From: Clostridia bacterium
Lineage (GTDB): Bacteria; Bacillota; Clostridia; Oscillospirales; RGIG577
NCBI GenBank assembly: GCA_017405765.1
Contig: JAFQZS010000036.1
Coordinates: forward strand, 1-64,000
Direction of reading: 5' to 3'
DNA length: 64,000 nucleotides
Part shown: in pieces, positions 15,762 through 24,008 of the stretch
Layout of the letters: the number at the start of each line of letters is the position of its first letter
Numbering within the stretch: position 1 is the first letter of the stretch
Notes under the pieces: model-generated
The model's database searches: none
Seen by the model: only the letters and a program-made list of their open reading frames with translations
What the model was told of the DNA's origin: nothing
Position numbers and translations under genes: made by a program

Positions 15762-16835
15762 TTATTTATCGAAGAGGCCGAAAACGTTCCAGTCGTCGTC
15801 AATTCCCTTATCATTACTATTCTGAGGCTTCGGCACATCCTTAAACGCGCTGCCCTGATCCGACTGAGGTATGCTCTCCATATCCTCAAAGCCCGTTGCG
15901 ATAACGGTTACGCAGATCTCGTCCTCAAGCGTATCGTCAAGCGCAACGCCGAAGATAATGTTTGCGTCGGGATGAGCAGCCTTCTGTATCATAGTGGCCG
16001 CAAGCTCTATCTCCGAAAGCTCTACATCGGGCGAGCTGGTGAAGTTTATAAGAACGCGCTTTGCGCCGTTTATGCTCGTCTCGAGTAACGGACTTGCTAT
16101 TGCGTTCTGAGCTGCTTCCTCCGCCTTTTCCTTGCCTTTTGCGCGTCCCATGCCCATGTGAGCATAACCTGCGTCCTTCATTACGGAAGTCACGTCGGCA
16201 AAGTCAAGGTTAATCATAGCCTCCGTCTGGATAAGATCGGATATGCTCTGAAGCGCCTGAAGAAGCACGTCGTCGGCTATCTGGAAAGCGTTCATAAGGG
16301 ATATTTTCTGATCCGTAACGAGCTTCAGTCTTTCATTCGGGATAAGTATAAGCGCGTCTACGTTCTCCTTTAAAAGCTCTATGCCCTTTTCCGCCTGCTC
16401 CATCTTGCGTCTGCCCTCAAACTCAAAGGGCTTTGTTACTATGCCTACCGTGAGAATGCCTCTTTGCTTTGCAAGCGAAGCTACGACGGGAGCTGCTCCC
16501 GTGCCCGTTCCGCCGCCCATGCCGGCGGTGATGAACACCATGTCCACATTCTGCAAAACGGCTTCTATCTCCTCGCGGCTCTCCTCCGCCGCCTTCATTC
16601 CTCTTTCGGGAATGCCGCCTGCGCCCTTGCCGCCTGTGAGCTTTTCGCCGATCGATATTTTATATGTAGCCTGGGAGCGCTTGAGTGCCTGCTTGTCGGT
16701 ATTTACGGCAACATACTCAATGCCGCGCACATTCGCCTTTATCATTCTGTTCAAAGCATTGTTGCCGCCGCCTCCGACGCCTATGACCTTTATTTTTACT
16801 ACGTTCTCAACTTCATTCTGCAGTTCAAAAGGCAT
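15762..16835 (-). CDS. ftsZ: Cell division protein FtsZ, paralog 1 (promoter-distal copy)
   Basis: 357-residue tubulin-like GTPase that forms the Z ring. It has [13 protein letters not shown], the tubulin signature [11 protein letters not shown] and the T7-loop NLDFADV with its catalytic Asp, so it should be active. It is about three-quarters identical by eye to the copy just upstream (14 bp gap); both start PFELQNE. The main differences are in residues 45-90 and in the last 40 residues. Its tail ends [12 protein letters not shown], without the usual basic DIPxFLR peptide that binds FtsA, SepF and EzrA. A duplicated ftsZ in tandem is unusual for a Clostridium-type dcw cluster. The terminator at 15725 ends the pair. 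Confidence 0.95.
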   Translation of the reverse strand: MPFELQNEVENVVKIKVIGVGGGGNNALNRMIKANVRGIEYVAVNTDKQALKRSQATYKISIGEKLTGGKGAGGIPERGMKAAEESREEIEAVLQNVDMVFITAGMGGGTGTGAAPVVASLAKQRGILTVGIVTKPFEFEGRRKMEQAEKGIELLKENVDALILIPNERLKLVTDQKISLMNAFQIADDVLLQALQSISDLIQTEAMINLDFADVTSVMKDAGYAHMGMGRAKGKEKAEEAAQNAIASPLLETSINGAKRVLINFTSSPDVELSEIELAATMIQKAAHPDANIIFGVALDDTLEDEICVTVIATGFEDMESIPQSDQGSAFKDVPKPQNSNDKGIDDDWNVFGLFDK

Positions 16836-16849
16836 TACTTACGCCTCCT

Positions 16850-17941
16850 TTATCTGAATAATTTTTCTATATCGCCGAAATAATTGTCGTCAACGCCGCC
16901 GTCCTTCGGCTTTGACGCCGTGTTAAGTCCAGCAAGGATGTTCTGTGCGGCGGGATCGTTTGCAAGCTGATCGCTTGCCGCGTTCTCATCAAATCCCGTT
17001 GCTATTACCGTTACGCACATCTCGTCTTCAAGAGACTCGTCGAATGCAACGCCGAAAATAATATTGGCGTCGGGATGCGCGGCCTTCTGTACCATTGAAG
17101 ATGCAAGCTCGATCTCGGCAAGCTCAATGTCGGGCGAGCTTGTAAAGTTTATGATAACGCTCTTTGCGCCGTTGATGCTCGTCTCGAGTAACGGGCTTGC
17201 TATTGCGTTCTTTGCGGCTTCCTCCGCCTTGTCCTTGCCCGTTGCGCGTCCCATGCCCATATGAGCGTAGCCCGCGTCTTTAAGTACGGTAGTAACATCG
17301 GCAAAGTCAAGGTTTATTATCGCCTCTGTCTGTATAAGGTCGGATATGCTCTGAAGCGCCTGACGAAGCACATCGTCGGCAATAACAAAAGCGTTTGCCA
17401 TCGTTATCTTGTGCTCTGTAACAAGCTTTAATCTTTCATTGGGGATAACTATAAGCGCGTCTACGTTTTCCTTTAAGCGCTCTATGCCCTCCTGAGCCTG
17501 CGTTATCCTCTTTCTGCCTTCAAAATTAAAAGGCTTCGTTACTATGCCTATCGTAAGTATGCCCATCTGCTGAGCTATGGAAGCGATGACAGGAGCCGCG
17601 CCCGTGCCGGTGCCTCCGCCCATACCTGCGGTGATGAACACCATGTCAGCGCCCGAAAGAAGCGCGCGTATTTCGTCCTTGCTTTCCTCAGCGGCCTTCT
17701 GCCCTCTTTCGGCAACGCCGCCCGCGCCGAGTCCTTTTGTAAGTTTTTCGCCTATCATCAGCTTTTTGGGCGCCTTAGACGTCTTTAAAAGCACCTGCTT
17801 GTCCGTATTTACGGCAATAAGATCGACTCCCTGAACATTAGCTTTAATCATTCTGTCAATGGCGTTGCCTCCGCCGCCGCCTACGCCTATGACCTTGATG
17901 TTAACAATATTATCCATTTCATTCTGCAGCTCAAAGGGCAT
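16850..17941 (-). CDS. ftsZ: Cell division protein FtsZ, paralog 2 (promoter-proximal copy)
   Basis: 363 residues with all FtsZ motifs: [27 protein letters not shown], and NLDFADV in the T7 loop. After a short linker (ANDPAAQNILAGLNTASK) it ends DDNYFGDIEKLFR. The final DIEKLFR is a partial match to the conserved C-terminal peptide DIPxFLR, better than in the other copy. It is first after the ftsZ promoter at 18065-18093, with a GGAAGGGGG ribosome binding site. If one copy is the standard division protein, this one is the more likely; the second may be a partner or a modulator. Both copies probably share one transcript. Confidence 0.96.
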   Translation of the reverse strand: MPFELQNEMDNIVNIKVIGVGGGGGNAIDRMIKANVQGVDLIAVNTDKQVLLKTSKAPKKLMIGEKLTKGLGAGGVAERGQKAAEESKDEIRALLSGADMVFITAGMGGGTGTGAAPVIASIAQQMGILTIGIVTKPFNFEGRKRITQAQEGIERLKENVDALIVIPNERLKLVTEHKITMANAFVIADDVLRQALQSISDLIQTEAIINLDFADVTTVLKDAGYAHMGMGRATGKDKAEEAAKNAIASPLLETSINGAKSVIINFTSSPDIELAEIELASSMVQKAAHPDANIIFGVAFDESLEDEMCVTVIATGFDENAASDQLANDPAAQNILAGLNTASKPKDGGVDDNYFGDIEKLFR

Positions 17942-18022
17942 TTAAAATGGACCCCCTTCCAATATTTATCTTCGCATTCATCCGTAAGGACAAATGACAC
18001 TTTTATACCTGTTTTTTCGTTA

Positions 18023-18046
18023 CAAAACGTATGAATTTACGTTTTG
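18023..18046 (-). promoter_or_regulatory. Inverted repeat in the ftsZ leader
   Basis: CAAAACGTA / TACGTTTTG, perfect 9-bp arms around a 6-base centre, starting about 12 bases after the predicted transcription start. No T-run follows, so it is not a terminator. It could be an operator or an mRNA stem. Confidence 0.6.
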
Positions 18047-18064
18047 CGAATTATTACACATTTC

Positions 18065-18093
18065 ATTGTATCTTTATTTTTATAATTTTTCAA
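18065..18093 (-). promoter_or_regulatory. Promoter of the ftsZ pair
   Basis: On the complement, TTGAAA (18088-18093), 17 bp, TACAAT (18065-18070). It lies in a 270-bp AT-rich gap after ftsQ and would give a leader of about 115 bases with the inverted repeat at 18023-18046. Confidence 0.72.
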
Positions 18094-18214
18094 TAAGTAT
18101 CTGCGGATTTCCATAATATTTTACCGTATTATTTAAAAATAAGGTAGCTTTTTGACTATTTTCTGGCAAAATCTACGTTTCTCATAAATATGCGAAAAAG
18201 TCTTTGCCTCATTT

Positions 18215-19087
18215 TTAGTTCATGGGATTAAAAAAGGCTGTCGTCGTGCTGCGTATATCTATAGTGCCGCTGTCGGTATCGTGTATACGCTCGAGCACTC
18301 CCCCAAGCATGATTATCTTGTCCTCAAGCTCGCTCGGCTCTCCGAGATATATTCTTATCTTCATATTATAATTGAGCCTTATGTCAAACTTATCTTTAAT
18401 ATCTATGAACTTTATATTCGGAATTTCATTTTCCGCAATATACGTCACTATATTGTTTACAATGCCTATCTTGCCCTCGTCGGCTTCTTCGTCGAGAGGC
18501 TGACCAAGCTCATATCGTTCGACATTTGCTCCGACTACTTCCGTTACGTCGTATGCGGGAAGATAATCTACTCGTTCAAGCACCTTTCCCTCATTGTTTA
18601 AAAGAATGCCCGACGCGCCCTCAATGCCTATCTTATACGCTATCTTTTCCTCAAGAACGGTGACTCTCAGCTTGTTGGGGAATCTCCGCGACACCTTTAT
18701 CTCGTCGATATACGGCAGACTAGCGGCGACGCGCGCCGCCTCCGCGTCTGTGTCTATCCTGAACAGATTGTCTCCCGGCGCCACTTCCATAAGAGCTGTT
18801 ATGTCGTCTGCGGCATATATCTCATTTCCGACTACTTCAATATCGTCAAGCAGGAAAAGCACGGTATTGGAAAGCACGAAAATAATGGCGACAAAAATCA
18901 CAGCCAGAATTATAACAAATCTTCTGCGCCTTGCTATCTGCTTTCTGTGCTTTCTCTTATATGCCTGCTTCTGTTGTTTTTTCAGCCTCTTATTACGCTT
19001 CTTTAATATCTTATCTCTTTGCCTATCTCTCTGCTTTTTCCTTCTTTTATCTATACGTCTCTTTTGGGGACTGTTGATAGTAGCCAT
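18215..19087 (-). CDS. ftsQ: Cell division protein FtsQ/DivIB
   Basis: 290-residue bitopic membrane protein of the divisome. The start is ATG 19085-19087, five bases after GGAGGTAAA; the open frame begins 9 codons earlier. The first ~60 residues are extremely basic (DKRRKKQRDRQRDK, LKKQQKQAYKRKHRK), then one membrane segment (FVIILAVIFVAIIFVLS). The POTRA domain follows with DDIEVVGNEIYAADDI and NLFRIDTDAEAARVAASLPY, and a beta domain with FPNKLRVTVLEEK. It is the last gene of the mraZ-driven run, 737 bp from murG's end by way of murA. It bridges FtsW/PBP and the Z ring in other bacteria. Confidence 0.92.
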   Translation of the reverse strand: MATINSPQKRRIDKRRKKQRDRQRDKILKKRNKRLKKQQKQAYKRKHRKQIARRRRFVIILAVIFVAIIFVLSNTVLFLLDDIEVVGNEIYAADDITALMEVAPGDNLFRIDTDAEAARVAASLPYIDEIKVSRRFPNKLRVTVLEEKIAYKIGIEGASGILLNNEGKVLERVDYLPAYDVTEVVGANVERYELGQPLDEEADEGKIGIVNNIVTYIAENEIPNIKFIDIKDKFDIRLNYNMKIRIYLGEPSELEDKIIMLGGVLERIHDTDSGTIDIRSTTTAFFNPMN

Positions 19088-19206
19088 TTTTACCTCCGCC
19101 GAGTTTAAAACCAAGCGTTTTTTACGTTACGACAATATGCGTATCCATAATCAAAATTATTGTATCATACTTTTTTTATCTCATAAATATACTATACATA
19201 ACTTTT

Positions 19207-20469
19207 TTATATTTTTTTCCGAATTATACTCGCGCCCAGTCCGCCGAGTATATCTTCAAAGCGCTCGTATCCGCGTTCTATGTGCTTCGTATTGTCAATA
19301 ACGCTCATGCCGCGCGCAGAAAGAGCGGCTATTACAAGCGCCGCGCCTCCGCGAAGGTCGCACGCACTCATATGCGCGCCCGTAAGCGCATCTACTCCCG
19401 AAACCACGCACACCTTGCCGTTTACCGTAATATCGGCGCCCATGCTTATAAGCTCGTCTGTATGACGATAGCGGCTTTCAAATATATTCTCTACAAATAC
19501 GCTCACGCCGCGTGCGCGCGTAAGATATGCCATAACAATGGCCTGAGCGTCTGTGGGAAATCCGGGATACGGCATGGTGCGTATAAGCTTGACGGGCCGT
19601 ATCATATCCGGCGCGGCAAGTCTTATTGAATTTTCTCCCTCCGATACATCGCATCCCGAGCGCCTCAGCACCTCCGATACGCTTCTTAAATGTTCGGGAA
19701 ACGCTTTGTTTATCGTTATCTCGCCGCCCGTGGCCGCCGCCGCGCACATAAATGTCGCCGCAGCTATCCTGTCGGGTATCACTGTATGCTCGCACCCGAA
19801 AAGGCGGTCTGCGCCCTCTATTGTTATAACGCTGTCTCCCGCGCCCGACACTTTCGCGCCCATCTTATTTAAAAAGCTTCCCAAGTCCTCTATTTCCGGC
19901 TCTCTCGCTGCATTTACTATCGTCACTTTACCTTTCGCACGCGCTGCAAAGAGCATTATATTTTCGGTAGCGCCGACTGACGGAAACGAAAGATTTACCG
20001 TAGTCTCACGAGCGCGCCCGCTCTTACATATGATATGACCGTATTCCTCGGATATTTCGGCGCCCATCTGCCCGAGCGCGCTTATATGAAGGTCTATCGG
20101 CCTGGGACCAAGCTCACAGCCGCCGGGATATGTTATGTCGGCATTGCCCGTGCGCCCCAAAAGCGCGCCTAAGAATATTACGGATGAGCGCATTTCACGC
20201 ATGAGCTCGGCCGGGATATCGGAACGTTTAATGTGCGAGGCGTCTATATCCACCGTATGTCCCGTTCTCACCGTTTTGCATCCGAGATGTTCAAGTATCG
20301 CCTCTGCGGCCCTTAGGTCGGAAAGATCCGGACAGTTATGTATAACGCATTTTCCTTCGGCCAGCACTGCCGCAGCAAGTATGGGAAGCGCACTGTTTTT
20401 TGCGCCCTGAAGCGTTATCTCTCCCGCAAGCCTTTTACCGCCCTCTATAATAAACGATGTGTCCGCCAT
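19207..20469 (-). CDS. murA: UDP-N-acetylglucosamine 1-carboxyvinyltransferase
   Basis: 420 residues from ATG 20467-20469, eight bases after GAGGAG. First committed step of peptidoglycan synthesis: transfer of enolpyruvate from PEP to UDP-GlcNAc. GAKNSALPILAAAVLAEG near the N-terminus binds UDP-GlcNAc. YPGGCELGPRPIDLHI carries the active-site Cys, the residue attacked by fosfomycin, so the enzyme should be fosfomycin-sensitive by that criterion. PDRIAAATFMCAAAATGGEI and FPTDAQAIVMAYLTRARG are the second-domain motifs. It lies between murG and ftsQ; the 150-bp gap to murG holds two inverted repeats. Confidence 0.96.
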   Translation of the reverse strand: MADTSFIIEGGKRLAGEITLQGAKNSALPILAAAVLAEGKCVIHNCPDLSDLRAAEAILEHLGCKTVRTGHTVDIDASHIKRSDIPAELMREMRSSVIFLGALLGRTGNADITYPGGCELGPRPIDLHISALGQMGAEISEEYGHIICKSGRARETTVNLSFPSVGATENIMLFAARAKGKVTIVNAAREPEIEDLGSFLNKMGAKVSGAGDSVITIEGADRLFGCEHTVIPDRIAAATFMCAAAATGGEITINKAFPEHLRSVSEVLRRSGCDVSEGENSIRLAAPDMIRPVKLIRTMPYPGFPTDAQAIVMAYLTRARGVSVFVENIFESRYRHTDELISMGADITVNGKVCVVSGVDALTGAHMSACDLRGGAALVIAALSARGMSVIDNTKHIERGYERFEDILGGLGASIIRKKI

Positions 20470-20483
20470 AATAAAAACTCCTC

Positions 20484-20588
20484 TCACAAAGCCGAAAGAC
20501 CGTCTTTTTAAAACAGGTAATACATTCTATGCGTTTTTTATCTGCTTTGTGAAACCGCGAAGTTGGATGCTTTTTTATAAAAGCATCC
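20484..20588. repeat. Two inverted repeats in the murG-murA gap
   Basis: TCACAAAGC (20484-20492) pairs with GCTTTGTGA (20544-20552), and GGATGCTTTT (20565-20574) with AAAAGCATCC (20579-20588). On the mRNA the second is met first. Neither is followed by a clear T-run in the gene direction, so they may be a weak attenuator, a processing site or mRNA stems before murA. Confidence 0.55.
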
Positions 20589-20619
20589 GGCGTACTGCGT
20601 CGGATATTATTATCTTTTA

Positions 20620-21726
20620 TTATCTGAGTATCGACTTAACTGTTTCGTATATGCGCTCGTTTGAATCAAGCACAGCCAGGGAGCGCGCCTTTTCGCCCAT
20701 TTCGCGTCTCTTTTCGGGATCGTCTAAAAGGGCGTATATCTCTTTTTTTAAAAGCTCGCCCGAAAGGTCGGCCTCGTTGATTATCTTAGCCGCTCCTATA
20801 TCTGAAAATGCGCGGGCGTTATAATTCTGGTGGTCGTTCGTCACATTCGGGGACGGCACAAGTATCGCGCACTTGCCCTGGGCCGCAAGCTCGGACAGCG
20901 TGATCGCGCCCGCTCGGCATACGACCACGTCGGCCGCCGCCAAAAGCTCGGGCATATTGTAAATATATTCCTCAACGTGGACGTCGGGGTAGTCGGCAGC
21001 CTCAAATCCGGCCTCCTTAAGCTTATCCGGCACCCAGAGATACCCTCGCGTGCCCGTCGCATGGATATGGTAGAACTTTCTGTCGGCGCATGTCTTTGTA
21101 ATGAATGAAATGAAGTTTTCATTCATTACCCGCGCGCCCAGACTGCCCGCGAACGACAAAAGTATAGGCTTGTCGGTCATGCCCAGGTTCTCTTTTGCGC
21201 GCTCCTTCGAGCCGAATATTATCTCCTCACGGATCGGATTGCCCGTAAGCTCTATACGTCTGCATTTCTGAAGCTTCGGGCGCACGGCGTCGAAGCTTAT
21301 CATAACAACGTCGACTTCCTTAGATAAAAGGCGCGTCGTAAGCCCCGGAAAAGCATTCTGTTCATGTATCGCCGTAGGTATGCCGCGCTTTGCAGCCGTA
21401 TGAAGAACAGGCCAGCTTACGTATCCTCCCGTGCCTATGACGACGTCGGGCTTAAAGCCGTCTATAAGGTCGGCCGCCTCTTTTTGCGAAGTGAATACTG
21501 CTTTTACAGAGCCCAGATTATATAGCGTAAGCTTTCTTTTGAAGCCTCTTACATCTATAAAATATATCGGGAACCCTGCTTTTTCTACAAGATCCTCCTC
21601 CATGCCGCGATGTGTGCCGACGAAGCGCACGTCGGCTTCGGGATGCTTTGAGCGTATATGCTTAGCTATGGCTATAGCCGGATTTATATGACCTGCGGTG
21701 CCTCCGCCCGCCATAAGTACCTTCAT
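20620..21726 (-). CDS. murG: UDP-GlcNAc:undecaprenyl-PP-MurNAc-pentapeptide GlcNAc transferase
   Basis: 368 residues from ATG 21724-21726 behind GGGGAGA; six upstream codons in frame have no ribosome binding site. Peripheral membrane enzyme that makes lipid II from lipid I. The N-terminal MAGGGTAGHINPAIAIA is the diphosphate-binding loop. IHEQNAFPGLTTRLL and SFAGSLGARVMNENF are standard MurG blocks, and CRAGAITLSELAAQGKCAILVPSPNVTNDHQ is the UDP-GlcNAc site. It follows ftsW by about 60 bp. The order ftsW-murG-murA-ftsQ skips murC and murB. Confidence 0.95.
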   Translation of the reverse strand: MKVLMAGGGTAGHINPAIAIAKHIRSKHPEADVRFVGTHRGMEEDLVEKAGFPIYFIDVRGFKRKLTLYNLGSVKAVFTSQKEAADLIDGFKPDVVIGTGGYVSWPVLHTAAKRGIPTAIHEQNAFPGLTTRLLSKEVDVVMISFDAVRPKLQKCRRIELTGNPIREEIIFGSKERAKENLGMTDKPILLSFAGSLGARVMNENFISFITKTCADRKFYHIHATGTRGYLWVPDKLKEAGFEAADYPDVHVEEYIYNMPELLAAADVVVCRAGAITLSELAAQGKCAILVPSPNVTNDHQNYNARAFSDIGAAKIINEADLSGELLKKEIYALLDDPEKRREMGEKARSLAVLDSNERIYETVKSILR

Positions 21727-21785
21727 CGAAAAGTCTCCCCCCAAAAAAGCAGGCGGCGCGCGCCGCCTTTTGTTTTACGCTTTAG

Positions 21786-22985
21786 CTATTTCACGCAATA
21801 TCTTGAAACATTGAGCACAAGCCCCATTTCGGCAAGCAGGATGATAAGCGCCGTGCCGCCGTATGAAAAGAACGGCAGCGATATGCCCGTTACGGGGATA
21901 AGGTGCGTTACAACGGCAATATTCAAAACGAACTGCAGCGATACAACGGAAACTATGCCTATGACTGTCAGTCGGTGGAATATGTCGTTTACCTTTAGCG
22001 CTATATAAAATCCGCGCCAGATAAGCAGCGCAAAAAGAACTATAACTAAAATTGCGCCCACAACGCCGAGCTCCTCGCAGACTATTGCAAAAATAAAGTC
22101 GTTCTGCGGCTCGGGAAGATACAGATGCTTCTGCACACTGTTTCCCAGTCCCACTCCGAAAAGCCCGCCTGAGCCTATCGCGTACAGCGACTGAACTATC
22201 TGCCATGAGTCGCCCTGCATGTCGGCAAAGGGGTCGAGATATGCATTCCATCGCCTTTGTATGTAATCGTGTCCCACCTGCCAAACTACGCCTACGGCCG
22301 CCGCTATGACGACCGCCAGCTTTACGAACCAATGAAAAGGCACTCCGGCTGCGAAAAGCATTACCAATCCTACGACAACGACGATTATCGTACCGGAATA
22401 GTGCGGCTCAAGAATGATAAGGCCCGCATTCATCGCAAGTATAAAGAGCAGGGCAAGTATTTCGTTGCGCGGTATGATAAAGCGCGCCCAGCGCGATCTC
22501 CTGGGTGAAAGTGGATTTGTTATTGCCTTATAATGACGCGATATGTAATACGCAAAAAACAGCACTATCGCAAGCTTCGTTATCTCCGACGGCTGGAATC
22601 TGAGACCGCCGATCATAAGCCAGCGCTGAGCGCCGCCGCCCACTCGTCCAATGAGAAGCGTTGCCGCGAGAAGGCCCATGTTCAAAACCATGATAAGAGG
22701 CACAAGCTTCTTTATAAGCGACATTCTTATATGCATTATCGCAAACATGACCGCCATTCCCAGCGCCGCGCATAAAAGCTGCTTTTTAAAGTAGAAATAC
22801 ATATCGCCCGTTTTAGCTATTGCCGTAACGTAGCTTGCGGAAAACATCATGATAAGGCCGAATATGAGCAGTATTATTACAAGCACCAAAAAGGGCACGT
22901 CAATAGAGGAGCGCGGCTTTGGGGCGGGCGCGCTCTGCTTTTTTATGTCGGCTCCTTTTGAGCTTTGCTGTCTCTTTCTAGCCAA
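21786..22985 (-). CDS. ftsW: SEDS-family peptidoglycan glycosyltransferase FtsW/SpoVE
   Basis: 399-residue polytopic membrane protein with about ten membrane segments. It polymerises lipid II together with a class B penicillin-binding protein. GGGAQRWLMIGGLRFQPSEI and the region LPEPQNDFIFAIVCEELGV with GISLPFFSYGGTAL are SEDS signatures; the catalytic Asp of the family lies in the former's neighbour loop. The start is TTG 22983-22985, six bases after GGAGG. Position between mraY and murG equals that of spoVE in other Clostridia, so a sporulation role is possible beside division. murD, normally between mraY and this gene, is missing. Confidence 0.93.
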   Translation of the reverse strand: MARKRQQSSKGADIKKQSAPAPKPRSSIDVPFLVLVIILLIFGLIMMFSASYVTAIAKTGDMYFYFKKQLLCAALGMAVMFAIMHIRMSLIKKLVPLIMVLNMGLLAATLLIGRVGGGAQRWLMIGGLRFQPSEITKLAIVLFFAYYISRHYKAITNPLSPRRSRWARFIIPRNEILALLFILAMNAGLIILEPHYSGTIIVVVVGLVMLFAAGVPFHWFVKLAVVIAAAVGVVWQVGHDYIQRRWNAYLDPFADMQGDSWQIVQSLYAIGSGGLFGVGLGNSVQKHLYLPEPQNDFIFAIVCEELGVVGAILVIVLFALLIWRGFYIALKVNDIFHRLTVIGIVSVVSLQFVLNIAVVTHLIPVTGISLPFFSYGGTALIILLAEMGLVLNVSRYCVK

Positions 22986-23006
22986 TTTATGCCTCCAAAA
23001 AAGTGT

Positions 23007-24008
23007 TTATACGGCATACCAAACAGAAATACCGAAATATGCAATGATACACAGGATAACAGTTATCCCCGTAAATACGAAAACTATCTTAGTCTCTTTC
23101 CAGCCGCTCATCTCGAAATGATGGTGTATGGGGCTCATTTTGAAAAGACGCTTCTTCGTTTTCTTAAAATACGCCACCTGAAGCATTACGGAAAGCGCCT
23201 CTATTAGATAAATAAGTCCGGCTATGATAATTATAAGCGGCATATCTAGCGCATATGCAAGCGAGCATACGGCGCCGCCCAAAAACAGCGAGCCCGTGTC
23301 TCCCATGAACACCTTTGCCGGATGGAAGTTGAATACTAAAAAGCCCAAGCATCCTCCCACAAGCGCGCAGGCGTATATGGCGGCGTCTCTTGAGGCGCAC
23401 ATTATCGCCGCGACCGCGAAGAAAAGAAATACCGGAGTTGAAACGCCGGCCGCAAGACCGTCTATGCCGTCGGTAAGATTTACGCTGTTTACTACGCCTA
23501 CTATAAAAATAAAGGACAGTACGTAGTAAACAAATCCAATATCGAACCCGTGGCGAACGAACGGGATGAAAACGACGCTGCTTGTGTTGCCCGTCATAGA
23601 CATAGACCAAAGATACACAGCCGACACGATGAACTGAAGCACGAACTTCTGCTTTACGTTGAGTCCCTGATTATGTTTTCTTACTACTTTGATGTAATCG
23701 TCAATAAACCCGACCGCGCCGAAGCAAAGCGCCATAAGTATAGAAATTATCACTTTTAAGTCGCGGCAGAATATAAGTGAAACGACTATAACGGCAATTA
23801 TGAACATTATACCGCCCATCGTAGGCGTGCCCTGCTTTGACTTATGCCAGTTAGGGCCTATCTCAAGTATACTTTGACCGAATTTAAGCTTTTTTAAAAA
23901 CTGTATCGTCTTTGGCGCAATGGCTACCGTTATGCCAAAAGCTATGATCAGCGCCAAAAAATAATAGAGCAAATCTCCGCCTAACAATCCTTTTCCCCAG
24001 CCTTCCAA
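23007..24008 (-). CDS. mraY: Phospho-N-acetylmuramoyl-pentapeptide transferase
   Basis: Polytopic membrane enzyme that moves phospho-MurNAc-pentapeptide to undecaprenyl phosphate, giving lipid I. KLKFGQSILEIGPNWHKSKQ, GTPTMGGIMF, FIDDYIKVVRKHNQGL (metal-binding Asp pair), NLTDGIDGLAAG, MGDTGSLFLGG and the MSPIHHHFEMSGWKE motif are all present. The start is uncertain: the longest form uses TTG 24008 and overlaps the murF end. Alignment with Bacillus MraY from memory favours a start 7 or more codons later (TTG at 23987 or after). The full form is 333 residues. Confidence 0.95.
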   Translation of the reverse strand: MEGWGKGLLGGDLLYYFLALIIAFGITVAIAPKTIQFLKKLKFGQSILEIGPNWHKSKQGTPTMGGIMFIIAVIVVSLIFCRDLKVIISILMALCFGAVGFIDDYIKVVRKHNQGLNVKQKFVLQFIVSAVYLWSMSMTGNTSSVVFIPFVRHGFDIGFVYYVLSFIFIVGVVNSVNLTDGIDGLAAGVSTPVFLFFAVAAIMCASRDAAIYACALVGGCLGFLVFNFHPAKVFMGDTGSLFLGGAVCSLAYALDMPLIIIIAGLIYLIEALSVMLQVAYFKKTKKRLFKMSPIHHHFEMSGWKETKIVFVFTGITVILCIIAYFGISVWYAV

